A stretch of 64,000 nt of DNA, taken from assembly GCA_019419545.1 (NCBI GenBank), contig DXZT01000038.1, positions 13,492 through 77,491 of the forward strand. The letters run 5' to 3'. Below are positions 24,939-33,533 of this stretch, in pieces. Under the pieces are notes generated by a model. The model made no database searches. It worked only from the letters and a program-made list of their open reading frames with translations, and was not told where the DNA came from. This stretch comes from Collinsella sp. GTDB lineage: Bacteria > Actinomycetota > Coriobacteriia > Coriobacteriales > Coriobacteriaceae. Numbering within the stretch: the first letter of the stretch is position 1; each line of letters begins with the position of its first letter. The translations under genes were made by a program, and so were the position numbers.

Positions 24939-27515
24939 ATGTGCGATTGCACAGATCATAAGGACGAGATCCCTGCCTACGACGCACAGGCCATTGAGTC
25001 CAAGTGGATGAAGGCCTGGGAGGACTCCAACCTCTTTGCCGTCGACACCGACGCCAGCAAGCCCAAGAAGTACGTGCTCGAGATGTTCCCGTATCCGTCG
25101 GGCGACCTGCACATGGGCCACGCGCGCAACTACACCATCGGCGATGCCATGGCCCGTCAGGCCCGCATGCGCGGCTACGACGTGCTTCACCCCATCGGCT
25201 TCGATGCCTTTGGCCTGCCCGCCGAGAACGCCGCCATCAAGCACAACACGCAGGCTGCCGCTTGGACGTATAAGAACATGGACCAGGCGCTCGCCACGAT
25301 GAAGCGCATGGGTTTCTCCTACGATCTGGATCGCATGGTCAAGACCTGCAGCCCCGACTACTACCGTTGGGGTCAGTGGATCTTTGAGAAGTTGTGGGAA
25401 AAGGGCCTGGTCTACCGTAAGAAGAACCCGGTCAACTGGTGTCCCACCTGCAAGACCGTTCTGGCCAACGAGCAGGTCACCGAGGGCAAGTGCTGGCGCT
25501 GTGGCACCGAGCCCGAGAAGCGCGACCTGGAGCAGTGGTACTTCAAGATTACCGAGTACTCCCAGGAGCTGCTCGACGATCTGGAGAAGCTCCCCGGCTG
25601 GCCCGAGCGCGTCAAGCAGATGCAGGCCAACTGGATCGGTCGCTCCGAGGGCGCCGAGGTCGACTTTACCCTGTGCGACCAGGATGGCGAGCCCATCGAA
25701 GGCGACGAGGGCAAGATCACCGTCTTCACCACGCGTGCCGACACCCTTTTTGGCGTCTCCTTCTTTGTCCTGGCTCCCGAGTACGCCGGCCTGCATGAGC
25801 TCGTCGAGGGCACGGAGTACGAGGAGGCCGTCACCAAGATCGTTGAGGACTCCAAGCATATCTCTGCCGTCGAGCGTGCCCAGGGCACCCTCGAGAAGCA
25901 CGGTGCCTTCACGGGCCGCTATGTGGTAAACCCCGTCAACGGCGAGAAGGTCCCTGTGTGGGTTGCCGACTACGTCGTTGCCGACTACGGCACCGGTGCC
26001 GTCATGGCCGTTCCCTGCGGCGACCAGCGCGACTTTGAGTTTGCCCGCAAGTATGACCTGCCGATCGTGCCGATCATCCTGGACGATGACGATCGCACTG
26101 CCGTCGAGGCCAGCGGCGAGACCATCGATACCTTCCATGCCGAGACCGTCGACTGGGATTGCGCCCACGCTGCCGAGGGCACGCTCGTCCAGTCTGGCAA
26201 GTACACCGGCATGCGCGGCGGTAAGCACTCCGAGGGCGAGGCTGCGATCGTGGCCGACCTCGAGGCCATGGGCTGCGGTCGTCGCAAGGTCGAGTTCCGT
26301 CTGCGCGACTGGCTCATTTCCCGTCAGCGCTATTGGGGCAACCCCATCCCGGCCATCCACTGCGAGCACTGCGGCATCGTGCCCGTGCCCGAGGATCAGC
26401 TGCCGGTGACGCTGCCCGAGAACCTGGACCTGGGCGCCGGCGAGACCCTCGCCGAGTGCAAGGAGTTCTACGAGACCACCTGCCCGGTCTGCGGCCGCCC
26501 GGCCAAGCGCGAGACCGATACCATGGACACCTTCACCTGCTCCAGCTGGTATTACCTGCGCTATACCGACCCGCACAACACCGAGCTGCCCTTCTCCCGC
26601 GAGGCCGCCGACCGTTGGATGCCTGTCGATAACTACATCGGCGGCATCGAGCACGCCATTCTGCACCTGCTCTACAGCCGCTTCTTTACCAAGGCACTGC
26701 GCGACCTGGGTCTGCTGAGTGTGGACGAGCCCTTCACCAACCTGCTGTGCCAGGGCATGGTCAAGGACGAGAACGGCGACACCATGTCCAAGTCCAAGGG
26801 CAATGTCGTGCCCCCGAGCTCGGTTATCGAGCCCTATGGTGCCGACACCATGCGTCTGGCGATCCTGTTTATCGCCCCGCCCGAGAAGGACTTTGACTGG
26901 GACCCCAAGGCCGTCGAGGGCGCCAACCGCTTTATCAAGCGCGCCTGGCGTATCGTTTGGCAGCTCGTCCAGTCCGGCGACGCCAACGTGGCCTTCGACA
27001 AGTCCGCGCTCGACGAGGTTGCGATGAAGCTCTATCGCGAGCGTCACCGCACCATCGCCAAGTGCACCGAGGACTTCGACCGCGGCCAGTTCAACACCGC
27101 CATCTCGGCCGTCATGGAGCTCGTCAACGCGGCGAGTGCCTACCTCAATGCCACTGAGGGCGCTTCCCGTGACAAGGCGCTGTGCTACGGCGTGGCTAAG
27201 GATATCGTGAGCGTCCTTGCCCCCATCTGCCCGTTCTGGGCCGACGAGCTGTGGCACGAGGCCCTCGGCTGCGAGGGCAACGCCTACACCGCCGCCTGGC
27301 CCGAGTTCGACCTGGCCGAGTCCATCGAGGATACGGTGCAGATCGTCGTACAGGTGCTCGGCAAGGTCCGTGGCCGCATCGACGTCGCCCGCGACGCCTC
27401 CAACGAGGAGATGCAAGCTGCCGCTGAGGAAGCCGTTGCCAAGTGGCTTGAGGGCAAGACGGTCGTCAAGGCCATCTGCGTGCCCGGCAAGCTGGTCAAC
27501 CTGGTGGTCAAGTAA
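24939..27515 (+). CDS. leuS: Leucyl-tRNA synthetase
   Basis: Charges tRNA-Leu with leucine. 858 residues, full length for the bacterial enzyme. The class I HIGH-type motif is PYPSGDLHMGHARN and the KMSKS-type motif is TMSKSKGNVV. A zinc-binding module (WCPTCKTVLANEQ...CWRC) lies near residue 165-190, and the CP1 editing domain contains FTTRADTLFGVSF and YGTGAVMAVP. The C-terminal region ends with the usual KVRGRIDV and AICVPGKLVNLVVK. ATG 24939 has AAAGGAG upstream. It is a single gene with its own terminator at 27543-27578. Confidence 0.96.
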   Translation: MCDCTDHKDEIPAYDAQAIESKWMKAWEDSNLFAVDTDASKPKKYVLEMFPYPSGDLHMGHARNYTIGDAMARQARMRGYDVLHPIGFDAFGLPAENAAIKHNTQAAAWTYKNMDQALATMKRMGFSYDLDRMVKTCSPDYYRWGQWIFEKLWEKGLVYRKKNPVNWCPTCKTVLANEQVTEGKCWRCGTEPEKRDLEQWYFKITEYSQELLDDLEKLPGWPERVKQMQANWIGRSEGAEVDFTLCDQDGEPIEGDEGKITVFTTRADTLFGVSFFVLAPEYAGLHELVEGTEYEEAVTKIVEDSKHISAVERAQGTLEKHGAFTGRYVVNPVNGEKVPVWVADYVVADYGTGAVMAVPCGDQRDFEFARKYDLPIVPIILDDDDRTAVEASGETIDTFHAETVDWDCAHAAEGTLVQSGKYTGMRGGKHSEGEAAIVADLEAMGCGRRKVEFRLRDWLISRQRYWGNPIPAIHCEHCGIVPVPEDQLPVTLPENLDLGAGETLAECKEFYETTCPVCGRPAKRETDTMDTFTCSSWYYLRYTDPHNTELPFSREAADRWMPVDNYIGGIEHAILHLLYSRFFTKALRDLGLLSVDEPFTNLLCQGMVKDENGDTMSKSKGNVVPPSSVIEPYGADTMRLAILFIAPPEKDFDWDPKAVEGANRFIKRAWRIVWQLVQSGDANVAFDKSALDEVAMKLYRERHRTIAKCTEDFDRGQFNTAISAVMELVNAASAYLNATEGASRDKALCYGVAKDIVSVLAPICPFWADELWHEALGCEGNAYTAAWPEFDLAESIEDTVQIVVQVLGKVRGRIDVARDASNEEMQAAAEEAVAKWLEGKTVVKAICVPGKLVNLVVK

Positions 27516-27542
27516 GCGCTGCGCGTAAAGTTGACATGCAAT

Positions 27543-27578
27543 AAACGAGGGGCGGTCCGGTTGGGTCGTCCCTCGTTT
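27543..27578 (+). terminator. Terminator shared by leuS and the lipoprotein gene
   Basis: AAACGAGGG (27543-27551) pairs with CCCTCGTTT (27570-27578), with more G-C pairing inside, followed by TTGTGTTG. As the facing lipoprotein gene ends at 27620, the hairpin probably works for both strands. Confidence 0.75.
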
Positions 27579-27619
27579 TGTGTTGTATGCCCTGCTTAGT
27601 CAGTGCGTCGCACCGTCTT

Positions 27620-28192
27620 CTACGAGATGTGTACCAGGTCCCTAAAGTAAACGTTGCCCGTTGTCTCTTCGAACATCCAAATGTTGAGGTAGATGTCGTT
27701 GAGGTCGTTGTTCACATCAAAGTCCGGGTCGTCGAAGGTGCCTACAAAGGTGAGCATCGCGGTCGCTTCTTCGCCTGCGGCGACGGGCTGGCGCATGCGC
27801 ACATCGCGGACCACGCCGTTGACGTAGGCATAGGAGTCCACATCGCCAAACATCATATCGACACCGGTGTTGTTGGTCACCGAAAAGACGAGCGTGGCGT
27901 CGCCGTAGCCGTCGGTGTCCTTGCCCACGCAGGCAACATGGACGTTCTCGTCTGCCTCAAGGTCGATGGGGAACTGTTCTTGAGGGTCGGGGTCCAAACC
28001 CTGGGGATCGATGATGTCCTCGTCCATTTTTTCGGAGCTCACCGGGCGTTCGGTTTTTTCGATGGCTTTGGTGCTGCCAGGATTCGGTTCGCATGTTCCG
28101 GTTTTGCTGTTCGTCTTGCCGCAGCCCACGAGGGCCAACGAGCACGTTGCGATGGCGAGCGCAGTCATGCAGAGGGTGCCTAGGCGTTTCAT
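27620..28192 (-). CDS. Hypothetical lipoprotein with immunoglobulin-like fold
   Basis: A 190-residue exported lipoprotein. The N-terminal signal ends in SLALVGCGK, a clear lipobox with Cys as residue 24. A Pro/Glu/Lys-rich linker of about 60 residues follows. The C-terminal domain (about 85-190) has alternating beta strands such as ATLVFSVTNNTGVDM and EATAMLTFVGTF, suggesting an immunoglobulin-like (DUF4352-type) fold. I cannot name a function. The start has an AAGGAGG ribosome site. It converges on leuS and has no operon partner. Confidence 0.75.
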   Translation of the reverse strand: MKRLGTLCMTALAIATCSLALVGCGKTNSKTGTCEPNPGSTKAIEKTERPVSSEKMDEDIIDPQGLDPDPQEQFPIDLEADENVHVACVGKDTDGYGDATLVFSVTNNTGVDMMFGDVDSYAYVNGVVRDVRMRQPVAAGEEATAMLTFVGTFDDPDFDVNNDLNDIYLNIWMFEETTGNVYFRDLVHIS

Positions 28193-28454
28193 GGGTGCCT
28201 CCTTGCCGTAGAGGATTTGGAAAGGTTCGTCGTTGCGCGACTTTCTGGCCGGCTTGTTGCGGAATGTCCCTTAGCGTAAGTCTGATCGATAAGGGCTCGG
28301 GGAGGAATGCCCTTGGGGTCCGAACAGACCTGTGGATTGGGACGCATGGCCCGTTTTGGGACTGTTGAGGGCGCGCCGCATGGGGCTCCTCGGTCAATTG
28401 TCCTATTCTTGTGGAGAACCTGTGCGCACGCTGACCTGCAGATTCGTACTGTGC

Positions 28455-28483
28455 TTGCGCGTTTCCGCAGCTATTGGTATAGT
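28455..28483 (+). promoter_or_regulatory. Promoter of the rimP-nusA-infB operon
   Basis: TTGCGC (28455-28460) and TATAGT (28478-28483) are separated by exactly 17 bases, upstream of the attenuator-like hairpin and rimP. Most of the 28193-28561 gap before it shows no other structure I can support. Confidence 0.65.
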
Positions 28484-28510
28484 TTGCTTGCAAATGAAGT
28501 TGTAATTGAA

Positions 28511-28541
28511 AGAAGTGGGGTTTCGGCCCCGCTTCTTTTTT
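28511..28541 (+). terminator. Attenuator-like terminator in the rimP leader
   Basis: AGAAGTGGGG (28511-28520) pairs with CCCCGCTTCT (28527-28536) with one G-U, followed by six T residues. It lies between the operon promoter and rimP, so it would stop most transcripts before the first gene. A hairpin in the same place in Bacillus is the site of NusA-dependent autoregulation of this operon. The same logic is inferred here. Confidence 0.75.
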
Positions 28542-28561
28542 GTATGGATGGAGGTGCCGCA

Positions 28562-29056
28562 ATGGTCAAGACCAAGACCGAGCAGGCGATCATCGACGCG
28601 CTCGAGGCCGTCGCTCCCCAGCACGATGTCGACATCGTCGACGTCGAGCTCGTGGGTGCCACCAAGGCCCCCTGCGTGCGCGTGCGTATCGAGGGTGCCG
28701 AGGGTCAGAGCCTGTCGCTCAACGACGTCACGGCCAACACCAAGTGGGTCGGAGATGTGATTGAGGAGCTCGACCCCATCTCTTCGAGCTATACGCTCGA
28801 GGTGTCGAGCCCGGGTATGGCGCGCCCGCTGCGCCGCCCGAGTGACTTTGCCCGCTTTGTGGGCGAGAACTGCGAGCTCACCTCTACCGCCACCGAGGGC
28901 CGTCGCAAGTACGCCGGCAAGATTGCCACCGCCACCGAGACGAACGTGACCCTCGAGCTCGAGGACGGCGAGTCCGTTACCCTCGATTTCTCTGATGTTA
29001 AAAAGTGCAAGTTGAAGCCCACCTATGACTTCAAGCCCGCGAAGGAAGGAAAGTAA
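28562..29056 (+). CDS. rimP: Ribosome maturation factor RimP
   Basis: Assists assembly of the 30S subunit. 164 residues, typical. The N-terminal alpha-beta domain contains VDIVDVELVGATKAPCVRVRI; the C-terminal SH3-like domain starts after SPGMARPLRRPSDFARFVGE, the most conserved RimP stretch. ATG 28562 is preferred because GGAGGTG lies seven bases upstream; ATG 28544 would leave no site. It heads the operon rimP-nusA-infB-rbfA, with nusA starting two bases after its stop. Confidence 0.93.
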   Translation: MVKTKTEQAIIDALEAVAPQHDVDIVDVELVGATKAPCVRVRIEGAEGQSLSLNDVTANTKWVGDVIEELDPISSSYTLEVSSPGMARPLRRPSDFARFVGENCELTSTATEGRRKYAGKIATATETNVTLELEDGESVTLDFSDVKKCKLKPTYDFKPAKEGK

Positions 29057-29057
29057 G

Positions 29058-30305
29058 ATGGCAGCATCCGACATGATGTCCGCCCTGATGGAGCTTTGCC
29101 AGGAGAAGCACATCGACCAGCTCTACCTGATCGACCGCCTGGAGCAGTCGCTCGCCAAGAGCTATGCCGAGATTCTGCATCTTGAGTGGGGCGCCAAGGT
29201 GACAATCGACCGCACCACCGGCAAGATCTACGTCTACCGCCTGGAGCCGATTGACGATTCCATGGACGAGGAGGGCAACTTCACCGAGTTCGAGGAGATC
29301 GACGTCACCCCCAAGAACACGAGCCGCATCGCCGCCCAGCACGCCAAGGCCGAGATCAACGCCATCGTGCGCAACTCCGCCCGCGAGCAGATCTACGAGG
29401 AGTTCTCCGGCCGCATCGGTGACCTCATCAGCGGCACCGTGCTGCAGTCCACGCCCGACTTCACGATCGTCAAGATCCGCGAGGGCGTCGAGGCCGAGCT
29501 GCCGCACTTCGACCAGCGCCGTTACGAGAACGAGCGCAACGAGCGCCCGATGGGCGAGCGCTACCTGCACAACCAGCACATCAAGGCCGTGATCATCGAC
29601 GTACGCGACCCCAACTCCAACCTGCAACCGGTTCGCGGCGAGCACAGCCGTCCGCCGATTGTCATCTCCCGCACCCACCCCGAGCTCATGCGTCGTCTGT
29701 TTGAGCAGGAGGTGCCCGAGATCTATGAGGGCACCGTCCAGATCAAGTCGATCGCCCGCGAGCCCGGCCAGCGTTCCAAGGTCGCCGTCCACTCGCTCGA
29801 CGACCGTCTGGATCCCGTGGGCGCCTGCGTCGGCCCCAAGGGCAGCCGTGTTCGCGCTGTCGTGGGCGAGCTCCGTGGCGAGCGCGTCGACGTCATCCTG
29901 TGGGATGCCGATCCTGCCGTCTACGTCGCCAACGCCCTGTCGCCTGCCAAGGTCACCCGCGTCCTCATCGACGAGGAGAAGGCCTACGCCGGCGTCATCG
30001 TGCCCGACGACCAGCTGTCCCTCGCCATCGGCAAGGAGGGCCAGAACGCCCGCCTCGCCGCGCGCCTGACCGGCTGGCACATCGATATCAAGTCCGAGAC
30101 GCTTGCCGCCGACATCCTCAAGAACGTTCCCGTTCACGAGGAGCCCGCCGCCGACCTGATCGGTGACGAGGAGGACGAGGATGTCCGCCGCTGCGAGTAT
30201 GTGTCCGAGGACGGCATCCAGTGCCGCAACCAGGCTCGTCCCGGCTCCCGTTTCTGCGGTGTCCACGACACCGACGCCTTCGATGATGCGGAGGACCTGA
30301 TCTAG
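29058..30305 (+). CDS. nusA: Transcription factor NusA with extra zinc-knuckle tail
   Basis: Modulates pausing, termination and antitermination on RNA polymerase. 415 residues. The N-terminal RNA-polymerase-binding domain covers about 1-120, with an acidic insertion (DDSMDEEGNFTEFEEID). S1 follows (GDLISGTVLQSTPDFTIVKI), then KH1 with GACVGPKGSRVRAV and KH2 with AIGKEGQNARLAARLTGW. The end is unusual: after an acidic linker a small module CEY...CRNQARPGSRFCGVH (C-x8-C-x9-C-x2-H pattern) looks like a zinc knuckle. No ylxR or ylxQ gene follows before infB, although these commonly sit there. The tail may substitute for or be unrelated to them. Confidence 0.93.
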   Translation: MAASDMMSALMELCQEKHIDQLYLIDRLEQSLAKSYAEILHLEWGAKVTIDRTTGKIYVYRLEPIDDSMDEEGNFTEFEEIDVTPKNTSRIAAQHAKAEINAIVRNSAREQIYEEFSGRIGDLISGTVLQSTPDFTIVKIREGVEAELPHFDQRRYENERNERPMGERYLHNQHIKAVIIDVRDPNSNLQPVRGEHSRPPIVISRTHPELMRRLFEQEVPEIYEGTVQIKSIAREPGQRSKVAVHSLDDRLDPVGACVGPKGSRVRAVVGELRGERVDVILWDADPAVYVANALSPAKVTRVLIDEEKAYAGVIVPDDQLSLAIGKEGQNARLAARLTGWHIDIKSETLAADILKNVPVHEEPAADLIGDEEDEDVRRCEYVSEDGIQCRNQARPGSRFCGVHDTDAFDDAEDLI

Positions 30306-30396
30306 CGCGCGGTCGCGCCGGGCGGGCCCCGGCGCGTCTCCCACGCTCGTTCAGTCTCTAGGCACCCAAGGTGCCAGAAAGGGTAGGTGAAGTCAT

Positions 30397-33111
30397 ATGG
30401 CAAAAGTCCGTGTGTCCACCCTGGCCAAAGAGTTCGGCATGACCTCCAAGGAACTGATGGGTCATCTCGCCGATATGAAGATTCCCGCTAAGTCCGCTTC
30501 CTCCACCTTGGAGGACGCCTATGTCGCCATGGTCCGCAAGCAGCTCGCCTCGGTGATCGAGGCCCGCGCTCAGGAAGTCGAGGCCGCCAAGCAGGCCGAG
30601 GAGCAGGCAGCTGCCGCCGAGGAGGCCGCCCGCGCCGCCGAGGCCGAGCGCGAGCGCATCGCCGCCGAGAAGGCACGCGAGGAGGAGCGCCGCCAGTTTG
30701 CCGCAGCCCAGGCTGCCGAGGAGGCTGCCCGCGCCGAGGCCGAGGCCAAGAAGAAGGCCGAGCAGGAGCGCCTTGCTCGCGAGAAGGAGGAGGCTGCCCG
30801 CGAGGCCCAGCGCCGCGCCGTTCCCGCTTCCGACTCCGGTTCGCGCTTCCGTTCGCTGCTCGACCAGATCGCCGCACAGGAGACCGTGCTCAAGGAGAAG
30901 AAGGACGCCGAGGACAAGGCCAAGGCCGAGCGCGCCGCCGAGCGCGGTAACCGTCGTGGCGGCAACAACGACCGCCGCGGTGGCCGTCGCAACGATCGTA
31001 ACGCCTCCGACAGCAACTCCGAGCGCAACGCCTCCGAGAGCCGTCCGCACAGCCATCGCACCAACGCCAGCAACAACGTCGCTGCTGGCATGGACTTCCC
31101 CAACCCTGATAAGCAGGGCAAGGGCAAGAAGCGCAAGGGCGGTCACAACAACGAAGAGGACCACTACAGCCGCATGGCTCGCGAGGCCGAGGAGTACAGC
31201 CGCGAGAAGGTGCTCGAGGAGGCTCGTGCTGCCGTCGAGGAGGCCTCTCGCGAGTCCACCGGTCGCCGCAAGAAGCGCAAGGAGAAGCGCGAGCGCGAGG
31301 CTGCCAAGGCTCAGGAGGAGCGCAAGATTGAGGAGGCATTGGCCCAGGGCGTGAACCCCGAGGAGCTCGACGCCATCAAGGTCTCCCAGGGCGTTACCGT
31401 CCAGGAGCTTGCCGAGGCTCTCGACGTTCCGGCCAACGACATCATCAAGCGCCTGTTCCTGCTGGGTACGCCGCTCACCATGACGCAGTCCATGTCCGAC
31501 GACCTCGTCGAGCTCGTTGCCGACGACCTGGGCCGTCAGATCAAGATCATCACCCCCGAGGAGGAGAACACCTTCTCGTTCTACGACGATCCCGCCGACC
31601 TTAAGCCGCGTGCCCCGGTCGTCACCGTCATGGGCCACGTCGACCACGGCAAGACGAGCCTCCTCGACGCCATCCGTCACACCGGTGTCGCTGCCGGCGA
31701 GGCGGGCGGCATTACGCAGGCCATCGGCGCTTCGCAGGTTATGATCAACGACCGCAAGATCACCTTCATCGATACCCCGGGTCACGCTACCTTTACGGCC
31801 ATGCGTGCCCGTGGTGCCAAGGTGACCGACATCGTCATTCTGATCGTGGCTGCCGACGACGGTGTCATGCCTCAGACGGTCGAGTCGATCAACCACGCCA
31901 AGGCCGCCGGCGTACCCATCGTCGTCGCCGTCAACAAGATCGATAAGCCGGGCGCCAACCCCGACCGTGTGCGCCAGGAGCTCACCGAGTACGGCGTCAT
32001 CCCCGAGGAGTGGGGCGGACAGAACATGTTCGTCAACATCTCGGCCAAGCAGAAGATCGGTATCGACGACCTTCTGGAGACCGTGCTGCTCCAGGCAGAT
32101 GTGCTCGAGCTCAAGGCCAACCCGGACACCTTTGCCTCCGGCAACGTCCTCGAGGCCAAGCTCGACAAGGGCCGCGGCTCGGTCGCTACCGTGCTCGTGA
32201 CCCGCGGTACCCTGCACGTGGGCGATACGCTGGTCGCCGGCCTCACCTACGGCCGCGTCCGCGCCATGCTCGACCCCAAGGGCCGCGCCGTCACCGAGGC
32301 CGGTCCCTCCGACGCTGTCGAGATCCTGGGCCTGCAGTCCGTGCCCAACGCCGGTGACGAGTTCCGCGTGTTCGAGGACGAGCGCGAGGCGCGTGCGCTG
32401 GCCGACGAGCGTTCGCTCAAGGCCCGTATCGAGGAGCAGAGCCGCGTGAAGCACGTGACGCTCGAGAACCTCTTCGAGACCATCGCCGACGCCGAGGTCA
32501 AGGAGCTCAACCTGATCATCAAGGCCGACGTCCAGGGTTCCATCGAGGCCCTTCAGGACTCCCTCGACAAGATGGACCAGTCCGAGGTGCGCATCAACAC
32601 GATCCATTCCGCGGTCGGCGCCATCAACGAGACCGACGTCGTCCTGGCCGACGCCTCCAACGCCATCATCATCGGCTTTGGCGTCCGTCCCGACGGCAAG
32701 GCCCGCTCCGCTGCCGAGCGCGAGGGCGTCGAGATCCGTTGCTACGACGTCATCTACAAGTGCCTCGAGGACCTCGACGCTGCCCGCATCGGTATGCTCA
32801 AGCCCACCGAGGTCGAGGTCTCCACGGGTACTGCGACCGTTCTGGACACCTTCAAGGTGCCCAAGGTCGGCATCGCCGCCGGTGTCCGCGTCGAAGAGGG
32901 CGAGATCGCCGCGACCGATTCTGTGCGCCTGGTGCGCGACGGCATCGTGGTCTTCAACGGTAAAATCGCCTCGATGCGCCACTACAAGGACGAGGCCAAG
33001 AGCCTCAAGAGCGGCTCCGAGGGCGGTATTGGCCTGGAGAACTTCCAGGACATCAAGCCTGGCGACACCATTGAGGGCTACCGCATCGACCAGGTTGCCC
33101 GTACCGAGTAG
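30397..33111 (+). CDS. infB: Translation initiation factor IF-2
   Basis: Places initiator tRNA on the 30S subunit and hydrolyses GTP at subunit joining. 904 residues. The IF2N domain at the start (VRVSTLAKEFGMTSKELMGHL) is followed by a long charged Ala/Glu/Arg-rich linker (about 60-300) and a second IF2N-like part near VQELAEALDVPANDIIKRL. The GTPase carries GHVDHGKTSLLD (G1), DTPGHATF (G3) and NKIDKP (G4). C-terminal domains end with FQDIKPGDTIEGYRID. ATG 30397 is in the operon after nusA, with a GGGTAGGTG-type site upstream. rbfA begins 11 bases after its stop. Confidence 0.95.
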   Translation: MAKVRVSTLAKEFGMTSKELMGHLADMKIPAKSASSTLEDAYVAMVRKQLASVIEARAQEVEAAKQAEEQAAAAEEAARAAEAERERIAAEKAREEERRQFAAAQAAEEAARAEAEAKKKAEQERLAREKEEAAREAQRRAVPASDSGSRFRSLLDQIAAQETVLKEKKDAEDKAKAERAAERGNRRGGNNDRRGGRRNDRNASDSNSERNASESRPHSHRTNASNNVAAGMDFPNPDKQGKGKKRKGGHNNEEDHYSRMAREAEEYSREKVLEEARAAVEEASRESTGRRKKRKEKREREAAKAQEERKIEEALAQGVNPEELDAIKVSQGVTVQELAEALDVPANDIIKRLFLLGTPLTMTQSMSDDLVELVADDLGRQIKIITPEEENTFSFYDDPADLKPRAPVVTVMGHVDHGKTSLLDAIRHTGVAAGEAGGITQAIGASQVMINDRKITFIDTPGHATFTAMRARGAKVTDIVILIVAADDGVMPQTVESINHAKAAGVPIVVAVNKIDKPGANPDRVRQELTEYGVIPEEWGGQNMFVNISAKQKIGIDDLLETVLLQADVLELKANPDTFASGNVLEAKLDKGRGSVATVLVTRGTLHVGDTLVAGLTYGRVRAMLDPKGRAVTEAGPSDAVEILGLQSVPNAGDEFRVFEDEREARALADERSLKARIEEQSRVKHVTLENLFETIADAEVKELNLIIKADVQGSIEALQDSLDKMDQSEVRINTIHSAVGAINETDVVLADASNAIIIGFGVRPDGKARSAAEREGVEIRCYDVIYKCLEDLDAARIGMLKPTEVEVSTGTATVLDTFKVPKVGIAAGVRVEEGEIAATDSVRLVRDGIVVFNGKIASMRHYKDEAKSLKSGSEGGIGLENFQDIKPGDTIEGYRIDQVARTE

Positions 33112-33122
33112 GGGGTAGCGCT

Positions 33123-33533
33123 ATGAAGCAAACGCAGGCAACCCGCCGTCTGGGCGAGCAGCTTCGCGAGAAGCTCGGTTATATCCTGCTCTTTGAGGTT
33201 TCCGATCCGCGTCTCGACCTGGTCACCCTAACCGCGGTCGAGGTCGCGGTGGACCGCTCGTTCGCGCGCGTGTACGTGTCGTGCGACGCGAGCCGCTACG
33301 ACGAGGTCATGGAGGCGCTCGCCAGCGCCAAGGGCCGCATCCGTAGCCTGTTGGCCCGCTCGCTCGATTGGCGCGTCACGCCCGAACTCGATTTTCGCAT
33401 CGATCGCTCGACCGATGAGGCCGAGCGCATCACGCGTGCGCTGGAAAACGTTCCCGCCACGCTTGCGATCGAAAAGGACGAGGACGGCTATCCAATTGCG
33501 GATGCCGCCCAGGAGGCAGCTTTTGATGAGTAA
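33123..33533 (+). CDS. rbfA: Ribosome-binding factor A
   Basis: A 30S maturation factor acting on the 5' end of 16S rRNA. 136 residues. It has the KH-like fold with YILLFEVSDPRLDLVTLTAV followed by VEVAVDRSFARVYVS and, near the end, SLDWRVTPELDFRIDRSTDE. The C-terminal 25 residues are acidic. It follows infB and overlaps nrnA by eight bases (its stop lies inside ATGAGTAA), so translation of the next gene is coupled. Confidence 0.93.
   Translation: MKQTQATRRLGEQLREKLGYILLFEVSDPRLDLVTLTAVEVAVDRSFARVYVSCDASRYDEVMEALASAKGRIRSLLARSLDWRVTPELDFRIDRSTDEAERITRALENVPATLAIEKDEDGYPIADAAQEAAFDE

Noticed and set aside
30397..31400. Long Ala/Glu/Arg-rich frames on both strands within infB
   Set aside because: They are composition-driven shadows of the IF-2 linker; no independent start sites or domains.
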